Shown piece by piece: positions 5,807 to 12,409 of a stretch of DNA of 12,409 nucleotides. The stretch is from Fimihabitans intestinipullorum. Lineage in GTDB: Bacteria; Bacillota_I; Bacilli_A; RF39; UBA660. The stretch spans positions 1-12,409 of the forward strand of contig DVML01000014.1 of the NCBI GenBank assembly GCA_018714965.1. Direction: 5' to 3'. Below the pieces are notes generated by a model, which saw only the letters and a list, made by a program, of their open reading frames with translations, did no database searches and had not been told where the DNA came from. Made by a program: the position numbers and the translations under genes. Every line of letters starts with the position of its first letter. Position 1 is the first letter of the stretch.

Positions 5807-6691
5807 TTACATTTTATTGGTATCTTTCATTTTTAAATTATAACTATGTTTTTTCACCTTTTTTTGTAATTGATATGCCTTCATAGTATTTTTCATAAGT
5901 TCTAACACCGTAAGTTGTCCTACACCACCTGGTACTGGAGTAATATAACTTACTTTTTTTACTACATTATGATAATCAACATCTCCGCATAACTTATTAT
6001 TTTCATCCCGAATAATACTAACATCAATAATAATAGAGCCTTTCTTTACCATATCCTCTGTAATTAAATTTTTTTGAGTTCCTGCTGCAGTTACTAAAAT
6101 ATCTGCTCTAATGGTATGTGCTTTTAAATCTTTCGTTTTACTATGGCAAACATCAATTGTTGCATGTCTTTGTAATAGCAAATGAAATAATGGCAATCCA
6201 ACTAATCTACTTCGCCCAATTACTACGACATTCTGCCCAGTCATATCACAATGGAGTTCATCCAAAATATCAATTACTGCATTAGGTGTACACGGTGTAA
6301 GACCTTCTTGTCCACTTATTAAGTTTCCCAAATTATAAGTAGTTAGTCCATCGACATCCTTTATTGGATCAATTTCGTCAATCAACAATTTTTCATTTAA
6401 ATGTCTAGGTATTGGCAATTGAATAAAAATCCCATTCACCTGTTCATCTTCATTCAATCGTTTAATTTGTCTTTTTAAATCTTCCTCTGTTACATTCTCT
6501 TCGAAATGATACAACTGTGTTTGAATTCCAATCATTTCAGCTGCTTTTCTTTTATTTCGAATATAAATATTACTAGCATCTACATTTCCAACCTGAATAA
6601 TTGCTAAAACAGGTGGAGTGTCTATATCCTTTATTAATTCTTTTAACTCTTCTAATTTTTTCTTTTTTAATAACCGACAATCAACATTCAT
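5807..6691 (-). CDS. folD: FolD: methylene-THF dehydrogenase / methenyl-THF cyclohydrolase
   Basis: A 294-residue bifunctional folate enzyme interconverting 5,10-methylene-THF, 5,10-methenyl-THF and 10-formyl-THF with NADP (or NAD), supplying one-carbon units for purines and formyl-Met-tRNA. The catalytic Tyr/Lys pair is Y43 and K47 in SNIYIRNKRKAA. Then come FIQLPIPRHL, the DPIKDVDGL block with the conserved aspartates, PCTPNAV, the nucleotide-binding GRSRLVGLPL and the C-terminal TPVPGGVG. Length is normal. Several usually constant spots differ from common FolDs: GRSRLVGLP where GRSxIVGxP is usual, DVSI for DVGI, and GGVGQLT for GGVGPMT. The catalytic residues remain, so I expect activity. 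GAGGAG at 6698-6703 supports the start. It follows a nucleotidyltransferase-like gene by 24 bases, in one operon. Confidence 0.95.
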   Translation of the reverse strand: MNVDCRLLKKKKLEELKELIKDIDTPPVLAIIQVGNVDASNIYIRNKRKAAEMIGIQTQLYHFEENVTEEDLKRQIKRLNEDEQVNGIFIQLPIPRHLNEKLLIDEIDPIKDVDGLTTYNLGNLISGQEGLTPCTPNAVIDILDELHCDMTGQNVVVIGRSRLVGLPLFHLLLQRHATIDVCHSKTKDLKAHTIRADILVTAAGTQKNLITEDMVKKGSIIIDVSIIRDENNKLCGDVDYHNVVKKVSYITPVPGGVGQLTVLELMKNTMKAYQLQKKVKKHSYNLKMKDTNKM

Positions 6692-6715
6692 AAATTTCTC
6701 CTCACAATAAAATAT

Positions 6716-7108
6716 TTATTTTTTTCTACTTCTCATATAATCTTCAATAATAGGAATTCGTTTCCTATCCTTTTCTCTAGAACTATCCTTTAAATAGCGA
6801 TAATACTTCTCTATACTTTCTAAGTTATAGCCTTCTACTTCTTCTATTTTCCAAGACTCTTTCTGATCCACAACACATTCTATTTTATCACTCACAAAAT
6901 ACCAACCATTTTCTTTTTCTTTTACATTGTAATTCCTTTTTAATTCTTCTAATCCGGTCTCCGTAACAGCAATATCTAAATCACCTGCATCAGGATAAAT
7001 TCCACGTATTACAAGTGCAGAACTGGACAAAATCCAATATTCATCTTTACATAACTTTAAATTTGCGATTAACTTAATCAATTCGTCTTTACCCATTCTG
7101 TTTTTCAT
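6716..7108 (-). CDS. Nucleotidyltransferase-fold protein
   Basis: A 130-residue protein resembling small, minimal-type nucleotidyltransferases. Residues about 25-50 read WILSSSALVIRGIYPDAGDLDIAVT. The DxD in GDLDIAV would be the metal-binding pair, and SSSA stands where the family usually has hG[GS]. A later short block (KIECVV) could hold the third acidic residue, and the C-terminal KDSSREKDRKRIP resembles the R.KD helix common at the end of these proteins. The missing first glycine leaves catalytic activity uncertain. The family includes antitoxins of the MNT-HEPN type, but no HEPN partner is adjacent; folD follows instead. The first ATG is preferred because AGAAGGGA (7121-7128) is upstream, though 12 bases away; Met5 has no ribosome site. 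The promoter is at 7136-7164. Confidence 0.7.
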   Translation of the reverse strand: MKNRMGKDELIKLIANLKLCKDEYWILSSSALVIRGIYPDAGDLDIAVTETGLEELKRNYNVKEKENGWYFVSDKIECVVDQKESWKIEEVEGYNLESIEKYYRYLKDSSREKDRKRIPIIEDYMRSRKK

Positions 7109-7135
7109 AGAACTATATTTTCCCTTCTATTAAGT

Positions 7136-7164
7136 AATATATCACAATTTTCATTTTGTTTCAA
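7136..7164 (-). promoter_or_regulatory. Promoter of the nucleotidyltransferase-folD operon
   Basis: -35 TTGAAA (7159-7164), 17-bp spacer, -10 TATATT (7136-7141) preceded by TGA. The predicted start near 7129 lies right at the upstream edge of the AGAAGGGA site. The -35 grows out of the T-run of the terminator at 7163-7190. Confidence 0.72.
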
Positions 7165-7190
7165 AAAAGTAAATGCAGTATCTACATTTA
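7163..7190 (-). terminator. Probable terminator between two promoters
   Basis: On the minus strand TAAATGTAG and CTGCATTTA pair over 9 bp (one G-U) around an ATA triloop, then AC and six Ts. It lies between the -10 at 7344 and the promoter at 7136-7164, so it would end a short non-coding transcript or attenuate read-through into the folD operon. Confidence 0.6.
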
Positions 7191-7337
7191 AATTTAATAG
7201 TCACAATAGAAACGACATGTCTTGGTATTTTATTCTTTTTTCAATAATAAATTAATAAGTTTAATTTTCAATCATTCGCAATATAATGACTCATATCAAT
7301 TATCTAATCACTCTTGGAAAAACACCATATATCGTCT
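7163..7337 (-). ncRNA. Candidate small RNA or attenuated leader
   Basis: The 339-base gap 7109-7447 holds no plausible gene on either strand. It does hold a TGA-TATAAT extended -10 at 7344-7352 and, about 170 bases downstream, an intrinsic terminator at 7163-7190. Together they would define an RNA of about 175 nt. Only tiny frames occur inside it, none with a good ribosome site. Internal pairing is weak: TCATT/AATGA, an AT-only stem at 7249-7267 and a GACATGTC palindrome. I match it to no known RNA family, and it lacks recognisable THF-riboswitch sequence although folD is downstream. Confidence 0.35.
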
Positions 7338-7343
7338 ATCTCT

Positions 7344-7352
7344 ATTATATCA
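7344..7352 (-). promoter_or_regulatory. Extended -10 upstream of the candidate small RNA
   Basis: A consensus TATAAT (7344-7349) with TGA directly upstream. No acceptable -35 is seen 17 bp upstream (GC-poor with an ACGGTG patch). It begins about 40 bases past the ppdK terminator and more than 230 bases before the next gene. Confidence 0.45.
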
Positions 7353-7393
7353 AAATACACTCCAACACCGTTTTTTGTTATAATTTTTCACAA

Positions 7394-7437
7394 AAAAAGA
7401 TTAAGTTTTAAAACTAAAAATTCAACTTAATCTTTTT
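7394..7437 (-). terminator. ppdK terminator (probably bidirectional)
   Basis: Perfect 14-bp arms AAAAAGATTAAGTT (7394-7407) and its complement at 7424-7437 enclose a 16-base loop, with a T-run on the exit side of the minus strand. It starts about 10 bases after the ppdK stop. A/T runs on both flanks would also let it function on the plus strand. Confidence 0.88.
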
Positions 7438-7447
7438 CTATACAATA

Positions 7448-10072
7448 TTATTTTTGATTTCCATATTTAACTTGAGCTTGTGCTGCTGCAAGCCTAGCAA
7501 GTGGTACACGATATGGACTACATGACACGTAATTTAATCCTACTCTATGGCAGAATTCAACACTTGATGGTTCTCCACCATGTTCTCCACAAATTCCAAG
7601 TTTAATATCAGGTCTTGTCTGTCTACCTAAATTAGCTGCCATTTCAACTAATTTTCCAACTCCTGTTTGGTCCAATTTAGCAAATGGATCGCTTTCAAAA
7701 ATTCCTTTATCGTAGTAATCATTTAGGAATTTACCAGCGTCATCACGTGAGAATCCATAAGTCATTTGTGTTAAATCATTTGTCCCAAAGCTGAAGAACT
7801 CTGCTTCTTTTGCAATCTTATCAGCCGTCAATGCAGCTCTTGGAATTTCGATCATCGTTCCAACTTTATATTTTAATCCACTATCTCCGATAATTTCATC
7901 AGCTGTTTTACATACGATATCTTTTACGTATTTTAACTCTTTTTCTTCTCCAACGAGTGGAATCATAATTTCTGGAACAACGTTCATACCACGTGCATTT
8001 ACGTTAATTGCAGCTTCGATGACAGCACGTGTTTGCATCTCGGCAATTTCTGGATAAGTCACTGCCAAACGACATCCACGATGTCCCATCATTGGGTTGA
8101 ATTCTTTTAATGATTCAATTCTATTTTTCAAATCGACAAACTTCATTCCTAGACTTTCTGCAAGTGGTCGAATCTCCTCATCTGTATGTGGTAAGAATTC
8201 ATGTAGTGGTGGATCCAAGTAACGAATCGTCACTGGCATTCCTTCCATCGCTTCAAATAATTGTTCGAAGTCATTTCTCTGCATTGGTAAAATTTTACTT
8301 AGTGCAACTTCTCTTTGTTCTTTTGTCTCAGCTGTAATCATTTGGCGAACAGCAAAAATTCTCTCTTCTTCAAAGAACATATGCTCTGTACGAACAAGTC
8401 CAATTCCTTCTGCACCAAATTTACGAGCTTGTAGTGCATCTTTTGGTGTATCAGCATTTGCACGAACACCTAACGTACGGACACTGTCAGCCCATCCCAT
8501 AAATGTTTCAAAGTCTCCACTGATCGTTGGTTCTACTGTCTCTAATTGTTCTCCATATACAGCACCAGTTGATCCATTGATTGAGATATAATCTCCTTCT
8601 TTGTATACATTACCTTCTTTATCACGGATTGTCTTAGCATCTTCATCGATCACAAGCTCTCCGCATCCACAAACACAGCATCTTCCCATACCACGTGCAA
8701 CAACGGCAGCATGTGAAGTCATTCCTCCACGAATCGTAAGAACTCCTTTTGCATCGTTCATTCCTTGAATATCTTCTGGCGAAGTTTCCAAACGAACTAA
8801 GATTGTATCTTCTCCATTTTTCGTATGTTCTGATACATCTTCTGCATTGAAGTAGATTCTACCTGTTGCAGCTCCTGGTGAAGCAGCAAGTCCTGTTGCA
8901 ATCACTTTTCCATTTTTTAAAGATTCTTCTGAAAACATCGGATGAAGTAATTGATCCAATTGTTTTGGTTCTACTTTTAATAAAGCTTCTTCTTTTGTAA
9001 TCATTCCTTCATTTACCATATCAACTGCAACTTTTAAAGCAGCTTGTGCAGTTCTTTTTCCATTACGTGTTTGAAGCATGAAAAGTTTTCCATTCTCGAT
9101 TGTAAACTCCATATCCTGCATATCTTTGTAATGTGTTTCAAGAATATTTGCAATCTTTTCAAATTCTGCATACACTTCAGGCATAACTTCTTTTAATGTT
9201 GCGATTGGTTGTGGTGTACGAATACCTGCAACGACATCTTCTCCTTGGGCATTGATTAAATATTCACCGAATAATTTGTGTTCTCCAGTTGCTGGATTAC
9301 GAGTAAATGCAACACCAGTTCCACAATCGTCTCCACGGTTTCCATAAACCATCTCTTGTACGTTAACTGCAGTTCCCCAAGAACTTGGAATATCGTTCAT
9401 ACGACGATAGATAATTGCCCTTTCATTATTCCATGAACGAAATACTGCAGTAACAGCTTCGATCAATTGTTCCTTTGGATCTTGTGGAAAATCTACACCT
9501 GATAATTCCTTATAAACAGATTTAAATTTATCCGTTACTTCCATCATGTCGTTTGCGTCTAATTCTGTATCATCCTTAACACCCTTTGCTTCTTTCATAT
9601 CTTCTAAAATACGATCGAAAGATTGTTTTGGATATCCTTTTACGACATCGGCAAACATCATGATAAAACGACGATAAGAATCATAGATAAATCTTGGATT
9701 CTTCGTAACTTCAGCAAAGCCTTTTGCAACTTCGTCATTTAACCCTAAGTTTAATACAGTATCCATCATACCTGGCATACTTGCACGTGATCCACTACGT
9801 ACAGATACCAAAAGTGGATTATGAGTATCCCCTAATTTTTTTTCAGTTATCTTCTCTAACTCAGCTAACTGAGAAAAAATTTCTTCTTTTACTTCTTCTG
9901 CAATCACCTTGTTGTCATCATAATACTTATTACAAGCTTCGGTAGTAACAGTAAACCCTCTTGGCACAGGAAGTCCAATTCCCGTCATTTCAGCAAGATT
10001 CGCACCTTTTCCACCTAACAAAGCGCGCATGTCTTTGTTACCTTCTTGAAATGAGTAAACAAATTTTGTCAT
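7448..10072 (-). CDS. ppdK: Pyruvate, phosphate dikinase
   Basis: An 874-residue cytoplasmic enzyme interconverting pyruvate + ATP + Pi and PEP + AMP + PPi; in anaerobic bacteria it often runs as a PPi-linked glycolytic enzyme. The N-terminal ATP-binding half starts with LLGGKGANLAEM. The swivelling phosphohistidine domain has GGMTSHAAVVARGMG, with H454 as the phosphate carrier. The C-terminal PEP/pyruvate barrel carries VRTEHMFF, GTNDLTQMTYG and CGEHGGEP with C828 as the acid/base cysteine. I start it at ATG 10070-10072, not 14 codons upstream, because AAGGAGG (10079-10085) sits six bases before it, this gives the family's standard length, and the upstream ATG lies within the predicted -10. 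It is a single-gene unit. The bacterial regulatory kinase/phosphorylase partner is not in the window. Confidence 0.98.
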   Translation of the reverse strand: MTKFVYSFQEGNKDMRALLGGKGANLAEMTGIGLPVPRGFTVTTEACNKYYDDNKVIAEEVKEEIFSQLAELEKITEKKLGDTHNPLLVSVRSGSRASMPGMMDTVLNLGLNDEVAKGFAEVTKNPRFIYDSYRRFIMMFADVVKGYPKQSFDRILEDMKEAKGVKDDTELDANDMMEVTDKFKSVYKELSGVDFPQDPKEQLIEAVTAVFRSWNNERAIIYRRMNDIPSSWGTAVNVQEMVYGNRGDDCGTGVAFTRNPATGEHKLFGEYLINAQGEDVVAGIRTPQPIATLKEVMPEVYAEFEKIANILETHYKDMQDMEFTIENGKLFMLQTRNGKRTAQAALKVAVDMVNEGMITKEEALLKVEPKQLDQLLHPMFSEESLKNGKVIATGLAASPGAATGRIYFNAEDVSEHTKNGEDTILVRLETSPEDIQGMNDAKGVLTIRGGMTSHAAVVARGMGRCCVCGCGELVIDEDAKTIRDKEGNVYKEGDYISINGSTGAVYGEQLETVEPTISGDFETFMGWADSVRTLGVRANADTPKDALQARKFGAEGIGLVRTEHMFFEEERIFAVRQMITAETKEQREVALSKILPMQRNDFEQLFEAMEGMPVTIRYLDPPLHEFLPHTDEEIRPLAESLGMKFVDLKNRIESLKEFNPMMGHRGCRLAVTYPEIAEMQTRAVIEAAINVNARGMNVVPEIMIPLVGEEKELKYVKDIVCKTADEIIGDSGLKYKVGTMIEIPRAALTADKIAKEAEFFSFGTNDLTQMTYGFSRDDAGKFLNDYYDKGIFESDPFAKLDQTGVGKLVEMAANLGRQTRPDIKLGICGEHGGEPSSVEFCHRVGLNYVSCSPYRVPLARLAAAQAQVKYGNQK

Positions 10073-10102
10073 ATTCTTCCTCCTTGCATTGTCTACAATT
10101 TC

Positions 10103-10111
10103 ATTATAACA
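10103..10111 (-). promoter_or_regulatory. Extended -10 promoter of ppdK
   Basis: Consensus TATAAT (10103-10108) preceded by TGT, with only a weak -35 (ATTCAA/GATTCA) upstream. The predicted start near 10096 gives a leader of about 24 bases and lies downstream of the alternative ATG at 10112-10114, which supports the shorter protein. Confidence 0.6.
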
Positions 10112-10192
10112 CAATTCTTTTTATTTGAATCACTTTTTATCATTTATCTCATACCATTGTATATGATATTTTCAAGATAAAATTCTTAACTC

Positions 10193-10218
10193 ACATCAAT
10201 TCTATCTAATCTTGATGT
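10193..10218 (-). terminator. Weak inverted repeat after xerC
   Basis: ACATCAA and TTGATGT pair over 7 bp around a 12-base loop, 15 bases past the xerC stop. The exit side reads GAGTTAAGAATTTTATC, not a clean T-run, so termination is doubtful and some read-through into ppdK is possible. Confidence 0.35.
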
Positions 10219-10232
10219 CACACTAACTCATC

Positions 10233-11129
10233 TTATTTCTCCTTTGCTCTTGGATGTGCATGTAAATAAACGCTTCTCAAACGATCATTCGTAATATGCG
10301 TATAAATTTGTGTCGTTTTTAAATTTTCATGTCCAAGTAATTCCTGTACTACTTTTAAATCTGCCCCCTCGTTTAACAAATCCGTTGCAAATGTATGACG
10401 CAGCGTATGGGGTGTAATATGTAGACTCATCGGATGATTTTTTAACAATTTTTCTATCGCATAACGTACTCCACTTACGGTAAGAGGATTCCCATGAACA
10501 TTTACAAATAAATAGGAATGTATTTTTTCCCCAATCAATAAAGAGCGGCTCTGTTTCAAATATTGATTTAACAATCGTTCACATCGTGATCCAAATAAAA
10601 CGTATCGCTCTTTTCTTCCCTTTCCAAGAATTTTAATCTCATGTCGATGTGAACTGATATCTTCCAATTTTAAAGAGACAAGTTCTCCTACTCGCACACC
10701 CGTCGCATAGATCATTTCGAGCAAAAGTGCATCTCTCATTCCTATAGGAGTTGTCTGATCTGGCAACGCTAAAAATTCTTCTAATTGTTCATGATTTAAG
10801 TAATTTGGTAATCGCTTATCCTGTTTTGGATTGCTGATCAAAGTCATAGGGTTTTCATCGATCACATTTTCCTTACGTAAGTATTTAAAAAAACTACGTA
10901 GCGTGCTAATATGCCGTGATATTGTCTTTTTGCTATATTTTTCTTCGTATAAAAATCGTAAATACATACGAACTGTCGAATAATCAATCTCACGTATAGA
11001 AGAGATTGCCTCTTTTTCCAAAAATCTCCAAAAATGATTTAAATCTTCTTCATAACTTGCGACAGTATCATCAGAATAATTTTTTTCAATACAGATGTAT
11101 TTTAAATACATGTCAATCCACTTTTCCAT
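10233..11129 (-). CDS. xerC: XerC-type tyrosine recombinase
   Basis: A 298-residue site-specific recombinase that, with a partner Xer protein, should resolve chromosome dimers at dif before division. Residues 1-90 form the SAM-like core-binding domain (KYICIEKNYSDDTVASYEEDL). The catalytic domain has all expected residues: R146 (ATGVRVGE), K170 (GKGRKERYV), H241 and R244 (HTLRHTF), H267 (LGHENL) and nucleophile Y276 (IYTH). It ends in HPRAKEK. GMRDALLLE, FVNVHGNPLT and the HPRAK tail are closer to what I recall of Bacillus XerC (CodV) than XerD, but the paralogue call is less certain than the family. The start at 11127-11129 is chosen because AGGTGAT is just upstream and a TTGACA promoter overlaps the longer alternative at 11174. 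No dif site or mobile-element boundary is visible nearby. Confidence 0.9.
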   Translation of the reverse strand: MEKWIDMYLKYICIEKNYSDDTVASYEEDLNHFWRFLEKEAISSIREIDYSTVRMYLRFLYEEKYSKKTISRHISTLRSFFKYLRKENVIDENPMTLISNPKQDKRLPNYLNHEQLEEFLALPDQTTPIGMRDALLLEMIYATGVRVGELVSLKLEDISSHRHEIKILGKGRKERYVLFGSRCERLLNQYLKQSRSLLIGEKIHSYLFVNVHGNPLTVSGVRYAIEKLLKNHPMSLHITPHTLRHTFATDLLNEGADLKVVQELLGHENLKTTQIYTHITNDRLRSVYLHAHPRAKEK

Positions 11130-11145
11130 ACCATCACCTATTGCT

Positions 11146-11174
11146 AGCCTATCAAAAAAGAATAGAATTGTCAA
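11146..11174 (-). promoter_or_regulatory. xerC promoter fused to the preceding terminator
   Basis: -35 TTGACA (11169-11174), 17-bp spacer and -10 TAGGCT (11146-11151) with TGA before it. The -35 is the last part of the upstream terminator's T-run. The predicted start near 11139 is the first base of the AGGTGAT ribosome site, leaving a leader of about 10 bases. Confidence 0.72.
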
Positions 11175-11202
11175 AAAAAAATACTTTTGAAAAAGTATTT
11201 TT
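11171..11202 (-). terminator. Terminator of the 386-aa gene
   Basis: 10-bp arms AAAAATACTT and AAGTATTTTT (11177-11186 and 11193-11202) around a 6-base loop, followed on the minus strand by a run of nine Ts. The stop codon at 11201-11203 is inside the stem. Confidence 0.88.
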
Positions 11203-12361
11203 AAATGTGGTATTTTCTCTTATTTTCAGATGGTGTAGTTGCCATTTCTAAGATACCGATAATCTCATCGAGTAACATCATTTTTTCCTCTTCATTCTGT
11301 ATCGTCTGTATTTGATGAATTCTACTAATAACTGCATCTTTGACACTAATTTCTTTTACCGGATAACGAGATAATTTTTCCGGTTCTTTTAATGCGATTT
11401 CTTTCAGTGTAGCAAATCTAGCATCATTCGTTGTGTCTAATGTTTGGATCAACCGGTCATAAACTCTCTTTTTATCCTCCATAGAGATCAAACTATTATA
11501 TTCTTTTAACAACCTAGATATATGTTCAGCGCAAGAATCATCTTGCAATGGAATTCCGTCAAAAGTAAAGCTCCCATCTAAAATGCTTCGTTGCAATTCG
11601 CCCATTTTCCCTTGATATCTCAACTGTTCGAAATAATCCATACTACTGAATAGCTTATCTTCTTCTTCTCGTTGTCTCTGCTTTTGGGAAATCCAATCTT
11701 GTCTATAATCTTCCTGCTCTTCTCTTAATTCTTTAAAATATTTGCGGGCTCCACAATGTACCCCGCGCAACACATGATAATTGCGCAAATATTGTTTTGC
11801 CCAATAAAGAGAATCACTTGTTCCATTGTAAGTTTTTAACGCTTTTGCCATTTTCTTTCCGACATATCTCTGTGTAATCAATGTGTTGATAAATTTAGGA
11901 TCCGTTACCCACTTTTCGAAACGATCGCAATATTCTCTATATTCAGGAATATCTGTATATAAAGTTTCTCTTTGATAATGCATTAGTACATGTAAAATTT
12001 GTTCGATCGATTCATCGCGATAAATAAGATCAAATCGCTGCTCTCTTAAATACTTCCCTTGTCGATATTTATAAAAATGAATCACAGGAGTTATCGCAGA
12101 ATAGTGAAAATAATTTTTTTCTTTTTGCTCAAACAAATCCTCTATAAATGCTTCTGCACAAGGATAATGAATCGTTATACGATCGATATCGATCGCCTTT
12201 ATATTCCTCTGTTTCATTATATATTGATTACGGTAACGATATACTGTTGTAAAACGATCTTCTCCCTTATAAGCATCAAATCTCTCTGGTTGTTTTGGAA
12301 CTATTTTGGGGTCCGTTACTACAAATTCTAAGTAGTAAACATTATCTGCTCTCTTCTCCAT
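11201..12361 (-). CDS. Uncharacterised 386-aa charged protein
   Basis: I do not recognise this family. It has no signal peptide or membrane span and looks cytoplasmic. The N-terminal 130 residues mix strands and aromatic, basic patches (TVYRYRNQYIMKQR, FHYSAITPVIHFYKYRQGKY). The middle is helical with many Tyr, Arg and Gln, and about residues 210-235 form a very charged, probably coiled stretch (KELREEQEDYRQDW, QKQRQREEEDK). The C-terminal third reads as short helices like a helical-repeat or adaptor domain. The start at 12359-12361 is preferred over one seven codons upstream because AAGGAGGG (12368-12375) lies six bases before it. It precedes xerC but has its own strong terminator, so the two are probably separate transcripts. 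Nucleic-acid or protein binding is a guess from composition only. Confidence 0.8.
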   Translation of the reverse strand: MEKRADNVYYLEFVVTDPKIVPKQPERFDAYKGEDRFTTVYRYRNQYIMKQRNIKAIDIDRITIHYPCAEAFIEDLFEQKEKNYFHYSAITPVIHFYKYRQGKYLREQRFDLIYRDESIEQILHVLMHYQRETLYTDIPEYREYCDRFEKWVTDPKFINTLITQRYVGKKMAKALKTYNGTSDSLYWAKQYLRNYHVLRGVHCGARKYFKELREEQEDYRQDWISQKQRQREEEDKLFSSMDYFEQLRYQGKMGELQRSILDGSFTFDGIPLQDDSCAEHISRLLKEYNSLISMEDKKRVYDRLIQTLDTTNDARFATLKEIALKEPEKLSRYPVKEISVKDAVISRIHQIQTIQNEEEKMMLLDEIIGILEMATTPSENKRKYHI

Positions 12362-12380
12362 AAATGTCCCTCCTTCTTTC

Positions 12381-12386
12381 ATTATA
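12381..12386 (-). promoter_or_regulatory. Possible -10 of the 386-aa gene
   Basis: A consensus TATAAT lies 20 bases before the ATG. The T/C-rich sequence upstream offers no clear -35 and is cut by the window edge; it may be the T-tail of a preceding terminator, as at other junctions here. Confidence 0.4.
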
Positions 12387-12409
12387 CAGAAGTAAAAAAG
12401 AAAAAGAAA

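Noticed and set aside
6716..7108. A toxin-antitoxin pair (MNT-HEPN)
   Set aside because: The adjacent gene is plainly FolD and the other side is non-coding, so no HEPN partner is present.
7109..7447. A folate (THF) riboswitch upstream of the folD operon
   Set aside because: None of the conserved purine-rich core or GC-rich paired arms of the THF classes I know is recognisable; the region is almost all A/T.
10073..10114. A longer ppdK start adding 14 residues (MCYNEIVDNARRKN)
   Set aside because: The upstream ATG overlaps the predicted -10 and has no ribosome site, while AAGGAGG precedes the ATG at 10072 and gives the family's usual 874 residues.
10233..11129. The tyrosine recombinase as integrase of a mobile element
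   Set aside because: It has the length and HPRA ending of chromosomal Xer proteins. No att repeats, tRNA, excisionase or phage genes are nearby.
11130..11174. A longer xerC start adding 15 residues (MTILFFFDRLAIGDG)
   Set aside because: That region is occupied by the -35, -10 and ribosome site of the gene, and Xer proteins normally begin near residue 1 of the shorter form.

Overview
The window is AT-rich chromosomal DNA in which every supported gene lies on the minus strand, so gene order here runs from high to low coordinates. Strong AGGAGG-type ribosome sites, 17-bp-spaced sigma-A-type promoters and U-tailed hairpin terminators point to a low-GC Gram-positive bacterium (Bacillota). The mix of a Bacillus-type XerC, pyruvate phosphate dikinase and cysteine-bearing, single-pass surface proteins suggests an uncultured gut Bacilli/RF39- or Erysipelotrichia-like lineage. 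That placement is inference; no rRNA or other decisive marker is present.

Layout from the right end (first transcribed) to the left: an unrecognised 386-aa protein (12361-11201) with its own terminator; a 298-aa XerC-type tyrosine recombinase (11129-10233), whose promoter is fused to that terminator; ppdK, pyruvate phosphate dikinase (10072-7448); a roughly 340-base gap holding the ppdK terminator and a candidate small RNA or leader; a two-gene unit of a nucleotidyltransferase-fold protein (7108-6716) and folD (6691-5807); a PfkB-type sugar/nucleoside kinase overlapping a stand-alone Smr-domain protein (5733-4581); a two-gene unit encoding two exported, N-terminally anchored proteins (4439-3090 and 3068-1155); a solo unknown 139-aa gene (1012-593); and a flavodoxin-like gene (532-53) followed by the first 11 codons of a probable exported protein at the left edge.

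The housekeeping part links folate one-carbon metabolism (FolD), the PEP-pyruvate node (PpdK), sugar or nucleoside phosphorylation (PfkB) and chromosome-dimer resolution (XerC). They are not one pathway; they are short independent transcription units packed tightly together.

The most unusual content is the surface-protein pair at 1155-4439. The upstream protein has a membrane anchor, a pilin-like cysteine-bearing ectodomain, a perfect 9-residue Pro/Thr linker repeat and a C-terminal segment with a thrombospondin-1-like WxxWxxW motif. The downstream partner has a cytoplasmic helical head, one membrane span and a long acidic ectodomain. At the DNA level, all seven best promoters carry a TGn extended -10, several begin in or beside the preceding terminator's T-run, and several predicted transcripts begin at or next to the Shine-Dalgarno sequence.
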